From: a virus
Length of the DNA stretch: 57,769 bases
IMG/VR virus record: IMGVR_UViG_3300006754_000018
Coordinates: 1 to 57,769 of that record
Strand: one strand, 5' to 3'
Positions 30,157-39,180 of the stretch are shown here, one piece after another. The notes under the pieces were generated by a model that made no database searches, had not been told where the DNA came from, and saw nothing but the letters and a program-made list of their open reading frames with translations. The position numbers were made by a program, and so were the translations under genes. Each line of letters opens with the position of its first letter. The stretch's first letter is position 1.

Positions 30157-31812
30157 TTAGTCGTTGTCAACACCCACTCCTGGCCAGTCAAAGTCATCAA
30201 CTTGATCTGCTCTTAGTGCTAAATTCTTTCTATCCTCATTTATATATCCAATGCCCTGTAACATTGACCATGCTTGAGTTTCATCATCGTTTCGTATTTC
30301 TCTCAAAGCAGATGCTCCACCAATATAATGATTGATCTTAGGAACTTCCTCATTGATTAACTCATTCATAGTACTCTCAGCATTTGATATTGCAGTATCA
30401 TAAGTACCACAATCGCCTGGAACAGATCCTGCTGGAGGAACTTGTTTATATCCAATACTACCTGATGTACTAGCAAAAGAAACCGTAGTTCCTTCACTAA
30501 CATATACCTCTTGTCCTCCTGATCCTGCATTTTGAATATATGTCGGCCAATTAAGATCACCTACCCAATACTCTGCATAATGTGCTCCAACTGCTGGTTC
30601 TGGATCTTGTTGTACTTCATGCCATTGTGCAACAACATTTGGATCCTTATTGTTAATGAGTAATAATTTATGTCCTCTACCAATCTGATTACTCTTTAGA
30701 ATACCTATCTCCACTGGATCTATAGGATTCTTAGTAGCATCAAAAACAAGGTCAGTATTATCTGGACCACGAACAACCAAGAAAGAACTAAACGCAGCAC
30801 CAACAGATGTTGTTGTACTTAAAAATAAAGAAGTATATGTAGATACTATACCAACATTAAATGTATATCCAGTTGTTGCAGCAATACTTGCGGTAACTGA
30901 CTTGTTAAGAGTCATAAAATCATATGTGACTGATACTCCAGTCGTAATACCATTTGAATCAACCACTGTTTTAATTCCCACAGCAGTTCCAAACCCTGTT
31001 ATCCTTGCACCATTTGGTAAAACTCCACCAGTACTGAATGTAGTAATACCTGTAGTATCCTTGTCATAAACATAGTCTCCTATATTAGAATGAGTGAAGA
31101 TTCCAACATTCTTATCACCATATATCTTATTATCACTAGATGTACAGAATCCACTCAAGGCATATCTCATTCCAGGCCAAGATGTAGTTCCCAGTCCAAC
31201 AACAGTTGGAAGGTTACCAGTTGTATAAACATAAGGATCCTCAAGAGCATCAGTTATATAATCACCAACTTTAATTGATGCATCATATCCACTAGTTCCT
31301 CCATCAGTATTAAATCCAGTTAATTGTGGTCCTAGAACATCAAAAATTGCCATTGGGGATGTTCCGCCAGTGGTAACAGACAATATTCCAACACTAGCAC
31401 TTACAATATTAGTTACTACATCAGAACCATACTCCCTATTCTTGGGGTATCTCCAATACTTTGCACCATAATATCCAATAGTACGTCTCTGATCCGAGGA
31501 CTTTACTACTTTCCATGACTCATAGTTACTACCATTATTATCTTGCCAATCATTTACTTGTTTCTCCCACACCAAATCAGATCTACATCCATGTGCAACC
31601 CTTGCTTTATAAGCATCCTCTACTTGAGTAATAGCAACATTAATTGGTTGAATTAATGGAGGTATATTACCATCCAATTTAACAATAATTTCATCATATT
31701 CATCAATGACAGCATCAATTATCGTCAGTTGCTCTTGCATCTGATCAGCTTGAGATCCCTTCTGTTCTCTGGTATCTCTAAGTCTTTTAGCAATGTCCCT
31801 TGGTTTAGTCAT
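30157..31812 (-). CDS. Virion structural protein (tail/fibre-associated), 551 aa
   Basis: N-terminal 65 residues are a helical coiled-coil region (RDIAKRLRDTREQKGSQ, MQEQLTIIDAVIDEYDEI). The middle is a repeat-rich beta region with many VGI/GIT motifs like the giant fibre, and the C-terminus is helical again. Overlaps the upstream gene by four bases, so it belongs to the baseplate operon. I recall homologs listed as structural proteins in cyanophage particles. Confidence 0.65.
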   Translation of the reverse strand: MTKPRDIAKRLRDTREQKGSQADQMQEQLTIIDAVIDEYDEIIVKLDGNIPPLIQPINVAITQVEDAYKARVAHGCRSDLVWEKQVNDWQDNNGSNYESWKVVKSSDQRRTIGYYGAKYWRYPKNREYGSDVVTNIVSASVGILSVTTGGTSPMAIFDVLGPQLTGFNTDGGTSGYDASIKVGDYITDALEDPYVYTTGNLPTVVGLGTTSWPGMRYALSGFCTSSDNKIYGDKNVGIFTHSNIGDYVYDKDTTGITTFSTGGVLPNGARITGFGTAVGIKTVVDSNGITTGVSVTYDFMTLNKSVTASIAATTGYTFNVGIVSTYTSLFLSTTTSVGAAFSSFLVVRGPDNTDLVFDATKNPIDPVEIGILKSNQIGRGHKLLLINNKDPNVVAQWHEVQQDPEPAVGAHYAEYWVGDLNWPTYIQNAGSGGQEVYVSEGTTVSFASTSGSIGYKQVPPAGSVPGDCGTYDTAISNAESTMNELINEEVPKINHYIGGASALREIRNDDETQAWSMLQGIGYINEDRKNLALRADQVDDFDWPGVGVDND

Positions 31813-32651
31813 TGAATCTCCGTACCTTCATACTCAATCTCCAGTTTATCAACGTCTTTCCGTTCTCCATAGACAACGAAACTACAATTTACTGGACCTC
31901 CAGCACTATTTAAAACTTTAATTTTAGTACCCCAATCAACTACCTCATAAGATAGTTCTTGATAAGATTGAATAGAAGTTAGTGTAACTGTTATTGTATC
32001 ATGATCTACCAAACCTTTCCAGTATTCTGGTAAATCAATAACGTTTCCTTTTACTGTACCTCTATGATATACACCAATCTCTGCACCCTCTATACAAGCA
32101 TGTCTAAGTCTCATACCCTCTTTAGTAGGATGAGGAATATCGAATTTCTTAAACGGTGCAGCGACAGCAGCAAAAGCACCAAAACCTGAAAATATCTTTG
32201 CACAAGTAATATTACCAGCAACTGCAAGTAATCCCTGAATAGTAACAAACCCAGAGACATTCAAATTACCATTCTGTTGTGCTATTGCATTACCAACAGA
32301 CAATGCATTTTTAATCTCAATACCATTCTTAAGACTCAAAGCATTCTTAATAGTAGTACCAAGTTTGGTACATAATCCCATAAAGGTACTAACTGCAATG
32401 ACATTAACTACACCATGAAAGTTAGCAATACCATCACACCTAAGTGATAATGGTGCAGATATACCAATAGGAGGACCAATCATCACTGTGGCAGTAGGGA
32501 TGCCAGGCGAAATTGCAGTACCAAAGTAACAGGGACCATTAGCAACTAATGTGCCTGGAAATAATCTACTGGTAACAGATAGAAATGACATGTCCAAGGC
32601 GCCAATGACGACCTTATCACCTGCCATTACTATAGATGCGGTAAGTGCCAT
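31809..32651 (-). CDS. Virion structural protein with fibre-tip-like C-terminal domain, 280 aa
   Basis: Residues 1-165 are repetitive and beta-like (NALSLKNGIEIKNALSVGNA). From about 172 it carries the PHPTKEGMRLRHACIEG block, then EIGVYHRGTVKGNVIDLP, a conserved module at the ends of many phage fibre and baseplate proteins (from memory). Coupled to both neighbours (ATGA, TAATG). Confidence 0.65.
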   Translation of the reverse strand: MALTASIVMAGDKVVIGALDMSFLSVTSRLFPGTLVANGPCYFGTAISPGIPTATVMIGPPIGISAPLSLRCDGIANFHGVVNVIAVSTFMGLCTKLGTTIKNALSLKNGIEIKNALSVGNAIAQQNGNLNVSGFVTIQGLLAVAGNITCAKIFSGFGAFAAVAAPFKKFDIPHPTKEGMRLRHACIEGAEIGVYHRGTVKGNVIDLPEYWKGLVDHDTITVTLTSIQSYQELSYEVVDWGTKIKVLNSAGGPVNCSFVVYGERKDVDKLEIEYEGTEIQ

Positions 32652-33250
32652 TATAAGAAGTCCTTAAATTTATCCAACCATTTCATAATGGAACCCATAA
32701 ATGATCCTTGGAAGATATCGGTCTGTGTTCCTGCTTCAACACCCACACCACCAGTGGTTTCAACAAACTGAGCAGCCATACTTAAATTATTTGCTCCAAG
32801 AATATTAATATTAGTTCCTTTTAGATGAATAATAGGACTATCAAGTTGAATATGTTTTGTACTCTTTAATGTTATCTCACCATCTCCACCAGTGGATTGT
32901 AATCTTACATTTCTTCCTTTGAGTATAACATCACCATCTTGAGCCTCTATCAATATATGACCAGAACCAGCAGCAATTATCTTAGAAAAACCATCTTCTG
33001 GATTACCATCATTTACATCTGTAGCACCTCTGATACCACACATTTCATATGATGTACCCAGAACTACTTGTTTATAGTATCCATGCTGATAATATTGGAA
33101 CCCCTGAATGTTATCAGTAAACATTGATAGGTCAATAATAAATCCCTTCATATCACCTTCGGGGATTTTGATACCAGAAGCTATCCTAAAGCCAGGATAA
33201 TTAGCAACGTATTCTTTGGTATCTACCTTTTGTGGTTCGTTTTCTGCCAT
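32651..33250 (-). CDS. Baseplate spike/beta-helix-like structural protein, 199 aa
   Basis: Residues 90-160 show short parallel-beta repeats (GHILIEAQDGDVILKG, then NVRLQS, EITLKS, HIQLDS, IIHLKG), as in the gp5 C-terminal needle and VgrG-type spikes. ATG shares a base with the stop of the gp5-like gene. It may complete or extend the spike (inference). Confidence 0.65.
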   Translation of the reverse strand: MAENEPQKVDTKEYVANYPGFRIASGIKIPEGDMKGFIIDLSMFTDNIQGFQYYQHGYYKQVVLGTSYEMCGIRGATDVNDGNPEDGFSKIIAAGSGHILIEAQDGDVILKGRNVRLQSTGGDGEITLKSTKHIQLDSPIIHLKGTNINILGANNLSMAAQFVETTGGVGVEAGTQTDIFQGSFMGSIMKWLDKFKDFL

Positions 33251-35763
33251 TATTCTCTAATAACCTCCTTACCAACACAGTCAATGACATCAATAACAAG
33301 AGCCTTTCCATCAGGACCATAGAGTCTGTTTCCATTCTCATCGTATTGATTTGGTTTTTCGCCAATATCCTGTACGAAGTCTGGAGCATATGATATGATC
33401 GGTAACAACTCAGCACCTCTACCATTTCTTGTGTCTATTGTCACGTTTGGAATTATATTATGTTTATCAGAACAATTGATATTCTTAACTCCAACAATAG
33501 ATCCAGCAGGAGTAGTAACTAAATCGAAGGTACATTGACCAACTTGGCCACCATCCCCATCAGTATATCCAATTCCAGGCCTATATGGAACAATATCAGT
33601 AACTATACCAACAGGTTCGCTTCCTATACCAGCAACACCTCTTGTAGTCCAGTTATATGTATCTGTATTTGCGATTCCTGCAAAACTATTACCAGCCAAA
33701 TCCTCAAATGCGCCAGGAGTTATAGTAAGATGATACTCTGTATTATGTTTCAAGTCAACTGATGGATCTATCTTGATTATAGATGCAGATAAGAATGATA
33801 TTCTACTATCAGTAATAGGTATAGTCTCATGAACAGCATTACTAGAAGATTCCATAATCCTTAGATCACCAGCTCCCCTAACAATAGCTTCACTGAATGT
33901 AACTGATAGAGACACAGAAGTTTGAACACCTACTGCATTATCAGCAGGAGTTGTAAAGGTAATATATGGTGATTCATCATCAAAAGGTTGTTCTGTAACA
34001 GGGAATTTAGGAGGTATAATACCATTAGTCTGACAATATCCTCCTCCACCACGAACCATAAAGACTTGAACTACTCTTCCCTTATCATCAATCCTTGTCC
34101 TAGCAATAGCTCCACCACCATGTCTAGTCTTATCAATAATACTAATTGTTGGGTTAACCGAATACCCAAGACCAGATTGAACTATAACTATGGTTAAAAT
34201 ACTACCATCTACAGCAGATACAACTGGTATCAACTCTGCCTTCTTAAGAGAATCACCAAATACTTCTACTTTTGGTGGAACACACTTAGGATAAGTAAAT
34301 CCTGGCGGAATGGAATCTCCCAAATCATCTTGATTCTTAGGATTATTAGTCCTCTCATTACAATCAAACCATTGATTAAGATCACCACCAAGCATACTTA
34401 AGAAGGATAGACTTCCATCTCCAGCATCAAAATCTAAATTATTAACAAAATCAAGATTGTCAAGAACACTGGACATCTTACCAGCCTTCTTGGTAGATAA
34501 TCCCCATCCCTGTGTCCAATCATCATATTCCTTGCATCGTAGAGAATCGCAAGCCAAGAAACTCAAGATCATATTCATATAAGAAGTTATCTTACTGAAT
34601 AGACTGGTAACATTATTAAGTATTCCCGATAACCAATCTAATCCGTCTAGAATTGGTTTTAGTAGACTGGAAATAGCACCCAATAACTTACTTAGTATTG
34701 CAGAGACAGCTTGTTCAATAGCACAAACACTTGCGTTAATGGTGTTTCCAATAAGATCCTTTAGCAACCCCTTAATGAAATCCATAAGATCGAAACCAGC
34801 CTTCTCGAAGAGACAGAAAATCAAATCCATGATTCTCTTGAAGGCTTGAACGATTGGGTTCTTTTGTGGTTCTGGTACTATTAATCCAATTAAGTTCCGA
34901 AACATCTTACCAAGATATTTCATTACTTTATCTCTTAGTCTTCTAATTATATTCTTAATTGCCCCAAGAATTAATCGTGATGCTTTACCAACAAGTCTGT
35001 CTATATCTGCAATGAAATTCTGAGCGGCATCTACATATACTCCTGCAAAACTAGTTAAAGAATTGATAGTCTTAACAAAACTACCTATGGTATGAGTTAT
35101 CTCAGAAATTGAATCATCTTCACAAGCATTAGAAGCAGTATGAGGACCAAGACTTGTATTGGCCAGTCTTACATCGCCATCAGTATGTCTTCTTAATCCT
35201 TCCTTCCCTCCATCAGGATCTGTTGATTCTCCAGCTTTATTATTTGCATTTTCTGTTGGGGTTGCAACTGGTTTAGCTTTCTGTAATGCTAATGTTGTTG
35301 GTCCAAAAGAACCAGCATTTCTACCACTTACTGTACCAAAAGCACCAGACTCCGCCTGCTTACCCTCACTTGAGAGTGTCATAGCATTAGTGGGAGACTT
35401 GATTTTATTAACACTTCTAGCTAAAGCACCCATTATAACTGGTTGCTGTGCGTCATCACCATCCATGAAGAATCCAAAGACAGTCTCGCCACCTACCATT
35501 CTAGAACTATCACCAAAACATGATTGTCCAGAACCAGAGTTGGCATCTACCATCACATGAGCCCAAGGAAGATCTTCATCAGACAATTCTGCCTCATCAA
35601 AAGGATGAGACCCAATAATCCTAACCTTACACCTATAAGCCCAACCTTCTTCCAAATCAGTCGCTTTGTTCTTCCAGTGCTTAGCATCGGCAACTTTGCC
35701 GATCCACCAAACGAAACCGTCTCGACCAACATAATTGGTCGTCAACATGGACTGATCTAACAT
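33250..35763 (-). CDS. gp5-like baseplate hub/spike protein without a lysozyme domain, 837 aa
   Basis: Residues 10-117 match the gp5/VgrG OB-fold (NYVGRDGFVWWIGKV ... ETVFGFFMDGDDAQQPVIMG). No T4-lysozyme catalytic pattern follows. Residues about 221-405 are amphipathic or hydrophobic helices (ASRLILGAIKNIIRRLRD; LLGAISSLLKPILDGLDW). Residues about 598-709 form a bacterial Ig-like (Big_5) domain (TFTTPADNAVGVQTSVSL; EDLAGN). It sits after the gp27-like hub gene, as in contractile tails. Expected function: membrane-puncturing spike. Confidence 0.75.
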   Translation of the reverse strand: MLDQSMLTTNYVGRDGFVWWIGKVADAKHWKNKATDLEEGWAYRCKVRIIGSHPFDEAELSDEDLPWAHVMVDANSGSGQSCFGDSSRMVGGETVFGFFMDGDDAQQPVIMGALARSVNKIKSPTNAMTLSSEGKQAESGAFGTVSGRNAGSFGPTTLALQKAKPVATPTENANNKAGESTDPDGGKEGLRRHTDGDVRLANTSLGPHTASNACEDDSISEITHTIGSFVKTINSLTSFAGVYVDAAQNFIADIDRLVGKASRLILGAIKNIIRRLRDKVMKYLGKMFRNLIGLIVPEPQKNPIVQAFKRIMDLIFCLFEKAGFDLMDFIKGLLKDLIGNTINASVCAIEQAVSAILSKLLGAISSLLKPILDGLDWLSGILNNVTSLFSKITSYMNMILSFLACDSLRCKEYDDWTQGWGLSTKKAGKMSSVLDNLDFVNNLDFDAGDGSLSFLSMLGGDLNQWFDCNERTNNPKNQDDLGDSIPPGFTYPKCVPPKVEVFGDSLKKAELIPVVSAVDGSILTIVIVQSGLGYSVNPTISIIDKTRHGGGAIARTRIDDKGRVVQVFMVRGGGGYCQTNGIIPPKFPVTEQPFDDESPYITFTTPADNAVGVQTSVSLSVTFSEAIVRGAGDLRIMESSSNAVHETIPITDSRISFLSASIIKIDPSVDLKHNTEYHLTITPGAFEDLAGNSFAGIANTDTYNWTTRGVAGIGSEPVGIVTDIVPYRPGIGYTDGDGGQVGQCTFDLVTTPAGSIVGVKNINCSDKHNIIPNVTIDTRNGRGAELLPIISYAPDFVQDIGEKPNQYDENGNRLYGPDGKALVIDVIDCVGKEVIRE

Positions 35764-35764
35764 A

Positions 35765-35992
35765 TTAATCGTCGTAAACTAAACATTCTGGTTCGTCTGG
35801 ATGCTGATCACAAAATAGTTCTAAACAGTTAGGATCATGGTGATCTCCTGCTACGATCTCTTCGTGATGATGCTCCTCATATTCAATTAAATCATGAAGT
35901 TCTTCCTCAACATGTCTCCTAGTTTGAGGATTAGTTTGAGGGTTGTCAAGGATCTCTTTGTCCCTGTCGATATGTTGTTCTATAGTTTCCAT
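35765..35992 (-). CDS. cp12: CP12-like Calvin-cycle regulator, 75 aa
   Basis: The C-terminus LFCDQHPDEPECLVYDD reproduces the redox-active Cys pair region of CP12 (CD.NP....EC.VYDD). The helical RRHVEEELHDLIEY upstream corresponds to the central AWD.VEEL segment. CP12 in its oxidised form ties up GAPDH and phosphoribulokinase, inhibiting the Calvin cycle; cyanophage copies are known. Only the C-terminal Cys pair is present. The gene lies inside the baseplate operon, two bases from the gp5-like gene, so it would be expressed late or by readthrough. Confidence 0.75.
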   Translation of the reverse strand: METIEQHIDRDKEILDNPQTNPQTRRHVEEELHDLIEYEEHHHEEIVAGDHHDPNCLELFCDQHPDEPECLVYDD

Positions 35993-36020
35993 AATAGTAA
36001 CCTAATAATAATCAACCCAT

Positions 36021-37403
36021 TTACTCGATACCGTAAGAGTCACGAATTAGATTTAAAGATGTAGTATTAGTACCACCTGATATTTCAAAATGGTGCCTCA
36101 CTGATCTAATCAAATAAAGACTACTTTGTTGAGCGTCTGCTTTTTGTACATTGCCAACAGTACCGTCTGCTTTGGGCAGTTCAACGTATATTATATCACC
36201 TGCCTTGAGATTTGGGTTAATTGGTATCACTATATTTAGGGACTGTGTGAAAAGCAAGTTATATCTAGAAAAGGATTTACACATGTCGGATTTATCCCGT
36301 CCCTGTGTAGACATCTCACTGTTTTTACTTTCAGCAAAAGCTGGATCCCACATTCCAGTGTCACCAATTCTACACATTATTCTAGAAGAATAATCAATAA
36401 GTTCCCTCTCATCACCTTCGCCTGGAAGAGGTATAAAATCAGCTGATGTATTAAGGTTTTCTTTCTCGTCTTTCAATTCATACCTAATAGCATCTAATTG
36501 CCAATCAACTGGATCAAAGAAATACTGTAGATTATTGTATAATCCTGTTCTAAGATTCTTTTGTACATCAGTATTCTTATCAATAAAATAATGAATGATC
36601 TGCCTATCTGTTGTCTCTCTATCAGCTACACTAGATGCAGTATATTTTGGTATCTCTTTATTATCTGATGATTTACTATTAGTCTTCGCAGAAAGTAATG
36701 TCTCAATGGATTTAAAATTAAACCCATCTCTAGTCTCCCAAAAGAAAAATCCAGCTGTACCTCTTGCTTTTGAATCCTTACCTTTACCCTCAGTTCCAGA
36801 CTTAGACTGAGATGCTGTTGATGCTTTAGGAGCTAACCAAACCAATACCTGAAAGGGTTTCTTCATGTTACCCATGAAACCATAGGTAGTAGAAGATTCT
36901 TCTATATCATTTATTCTAGAACTATCTACCTTTAAAACTTCAGTAAGGATAGTTCTCACATGAGTACTAATACTTTGAATTTCAAATCTATTACTACACC
37001 TACTAATTTCATTATTAAAACATTCCTTAGTCTTACAAACTAATGTAAAAGTCTCACTAGTTTCATCCTGTATCAAATCCCTAACAGCAGCAACATAAAG
37101 AGGAGGTGTCTTTGACTCTCCATCAAATGACAAATCCCCATACTCAGTACCAAGGATAAGATCAAGTCTCTCAAATCCCCGTATAGGTATCGCACTATAA
37201 GCACCAGCAGTAGTATTAAGTTTAATATAAGCAGTTACATTAGGTGATAAGATATCCTCAAAATAATCAACAGTAACAATACCTTCCTCAATTCGGAAAG
37301 CCTTCCTATTACCAGACTCATCCAAAGAAGTCTTTGGAGGATTAGATCCCTTACATGGAGTAAGAGCTGCCTTCTTTATTGTAATATTCTGTAGAGATGA
37401 CAT
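36021..37403 (-). CDS. Baseplate hub protein (gp27-like), 460 aa
   Basis: The C-terminal pattern LKAGDIIYVELP, then SSLYLIRSVRHHFE and TTSLNLIRDSYGIE is the typical end of contractile-tail hub proteins (gp27/gpD type). N-terminal DYFEDILSPNVTAYIKL and RGFERLDLIL also fit. The position between tape-measure-like genes and the spike gene supports the call. T4 gp27 has 391 residues. Confidence 0.7.
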   Translation of the reverse strand: MSSLQNITIKKAALTPCKGSNPPKTSLDESGNRKAFRIEEGIVTVDYFEDILSPNVTAYIKLNTTAGAYSAIPIRGFERLDLILGTEYGDLSFDGESKTPPLYVAAVRDLIQDETSETFTLVCKTKECFNNEISRCSNRFEIQSISTHVRTILTEVLKVDSSRINDIEESSTTYGFMGNMKKPFQVLVWLAPKASTASQSKSGTEGKGKDSKARGTAGFFFWETRDGFNFKSIETLLSAKTNSKSSDNKEIPKYTASSVADRETTDRQIIHYFIDKNTDVQKNLRTGLYNNLQYFFDPVDWQLDAIRYELKDEKENLNTSADFIPLPGEGDERELIDYSSRIMCRIGDTGMWDPAFAESKNSEMSTQGRDKSDMCKSFSRYNLLFTQSLNIVIPINPNLKAGDIIYVELPKADGTVGNVQKADAQQSSLYLIRSVRHHFEISGGTNTTSLNLIRDSYGIE

Positions 37404-37404
37404 G

Positions 37405-39180
37405 TTATCCTGTGTATCCTAATTTAGTTAAAAAGAGATCTGACATTTGAACTCCTCCACCACCCATAATTACCATTTGAGGGCCTCCTCCTTGGTTGCC
37501 ACCACTAACCACAACAGCATTCCCTTTTCGATCTGGTGGAGCCTGTGAAATAAGGTATGTATTGTTATTTACCAAACGACGTTTGGTCTTATTATAAAAA
37601 GGATACTCCTCTGGAACAGACTGAGCAACTTGAATTGGAACAACTCCACTCTTTTGTAATGTAGTTGAAACATCAGCAGGAGGTAGGGAGGAATGAGGTG
37701 GATGAGGAGGACCAGCCTTAGAATCTGTAGTCAAATGACCAACCCAAGTATGACCAGTTCCAGGCAAAATACCACTAACACCCTCATTACCACCATAAGC
37801 GTTGACATCAGTTAAAGCAACTGGAACCTTAGTACCTTCTGGTACAAATATATCTACTGATCTACCATCACCACTGTGTGAATGTTGTTGAATACCTAAT
37901 TTTATTAACTCAGTAATCTGTTCTTTACTCATTCCTTTTTCAAATTTCTGACCACCAGCTAATTCTGTTGGTACATCTTGTGCTACTAACTTCTCTACTA
38001 TAGGGATAACATCTTTTATAAGATCATTAACAGTACCACTATTAGTTTGGAAATGTCCATGAACCCATCCAGCAGCATTGCTTATGCGTCCAGTTGATCC
38101 AAATGTCGAACCACCACCAGTACCCTGAGCTAAAAGACCACCCATACCACCAGTAGAAGCTAGCAATGTCTCATCATTAGAAGGAAAAACAGAACTTGTT
38201 GGTTTAAACGATCCATATCCAACTCTATCACCTATATTAATTTTATTTCCATCACGATCATAATTATCTTCATCGTGTTTTTTATTAGGATTATTTGATC
38301 TTTTGTGGAGGGCCTCCACATCCGTATAATTTAATTTAATCTTAGAGAAGTTCTCTTCATCAAGAGCCCCATCAGCACGAGGGAACCCATCTTTATCAAC
38401 TGTTCTTTCAGGTTCATTCTTTTTATCAAAATCAAACCAATTAAATGTAAGAGCATCTAAAGTACCACCAGTAATTCTTTTAGTTCCTTCCAGCATATCT
38501 CTAGCTCTGTCACCAGACCATTCCCAGAAAGATGGGCCCATTGCTCTCATTAATAACCCACTATCGACAAGTTGTTCTAGTTCTTTTGATAACTTATAGA
38601 ACTTATCAACATCCAATTTCTCCTTCTTTGTTATACTATCATCCTCCTTCTTCATTAAACCACCAGTAAGAGACTTAGGCTGATTTGACTTAACACTTGC
38701 AAGATTCTTTACAGTCTTATCAATATTACTCTTTCTCTGTTCTGCAACATCATCAAAAGTTTTCTGTCCCTCCTCAGCTTTCTTCTTCTCAGCACTGAGT
38801 TCCTTCTTCATCTTATTCTTATCACCACCATATTGTTCTTGCAATACAGTCTCAGTTGTTCCTTTCTCTTCTGTTGGAGGAGCAAAAGCTAATGCTCCCA
38901 TAGTAAGTAATGCACTACCAGCAGATATAGGTAACATTTTATCCATGAAACCACCACCAAATCCAGAAGAACCAGATCCTTTAGCACCTTGAAGTCTATC
39001 AAGACTCTTAATAAATGCTTTGGCTTTAAAAAAAGTAACAGGTTCTGGTAACTTTACCTTAGAGAAATCAGCTACCTTACCAGTAATAAACTTATTAAAG
39101 TCCTTTATACGATTGTCAGCCTTTTTGACAGTCTTCTTAACCTTCTTTGTAACCTTATCGACAGAAATACCAGGCTTCAT
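37405..39180 (-). CDS. Tape-measure/tail-hub-like structural protein, 591 aa
   Basis: Highly charged, with a Lys-rich N-terminus (DKVTKKVKKTVKKADNRI), a hydrophobic segment near 90 (ISAGSALLTMGALAFA), helical middle, and FNWFDFDKKNEPE near 260. That motif recurs in the neighbouring 531-residue protein. C-terminal region has GWVHGHFQTN and HSHSGDGRSVDIFVPEG, a His/Asp-rich domain that recalls peptidases but cannot be assigned. Length equals T4 gp29 (590). ATG overlaps the upstream stop (ATGA). Confidence 0.55.
   Translation of the reverse strand: MKPGISVDKVTKKVKKTVKKADNRIKDFNKFITGKVADFSKVKLPEPVTFFKAKAFIKSLDRLQGAKGSGSSGFGGGFMDKMLPISAGSALLTMGALAFAPPTEEKGTTETVLQEQYGGDKNKMKKELSAEKKKAEEGQKTFDDVAEQRKSNIDKTVKNLASVKSNQPKSLTGGLMKKEDDSITKKEKLDVDKFYKLSKELEQLVDSGLLMRAMGPSFWEWSGDRARDMLEGTKRITGGTLDALTFNWFDFDKKNEPERTVDKDGFPRADGALDEENFSKIKLNYTDVEALHKRSNNPNKKHDEDNYDRDGNKINIGDRVGYGSFKPTSSVFPSNDETLLASTGGMGGLLAQGTGGGSTFGSTGRISNAAGWVHGHFQTNSGTVNDLIKDVIPIVEKLVAQDVPTELAGGQKFEKGMSKEQITELIKLGIQQHSHSGDGRSVDIFVPEGTKVPVALTDVNAYGGNEGVSGILPGTGHTWVGHLTTDSKAGPPHPPHSSLPPADVSTTLQKSGVVPIQVAQSVPEEYPFYNKTKRRLVNNNTYLISQAPPDRKGNAVVVSGGNQGGGPQMVIMGGGGVQMSDLFLTKLGYTG

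Noticed and set aside
37860-37910. Zinc peptidase (M15/M23-like) domain in the 591-residue structural protein (HSHSGDGRSVDIF)
   Set aside because: Spacing between the His and Asp residues does not fit either family; left as a remark only.
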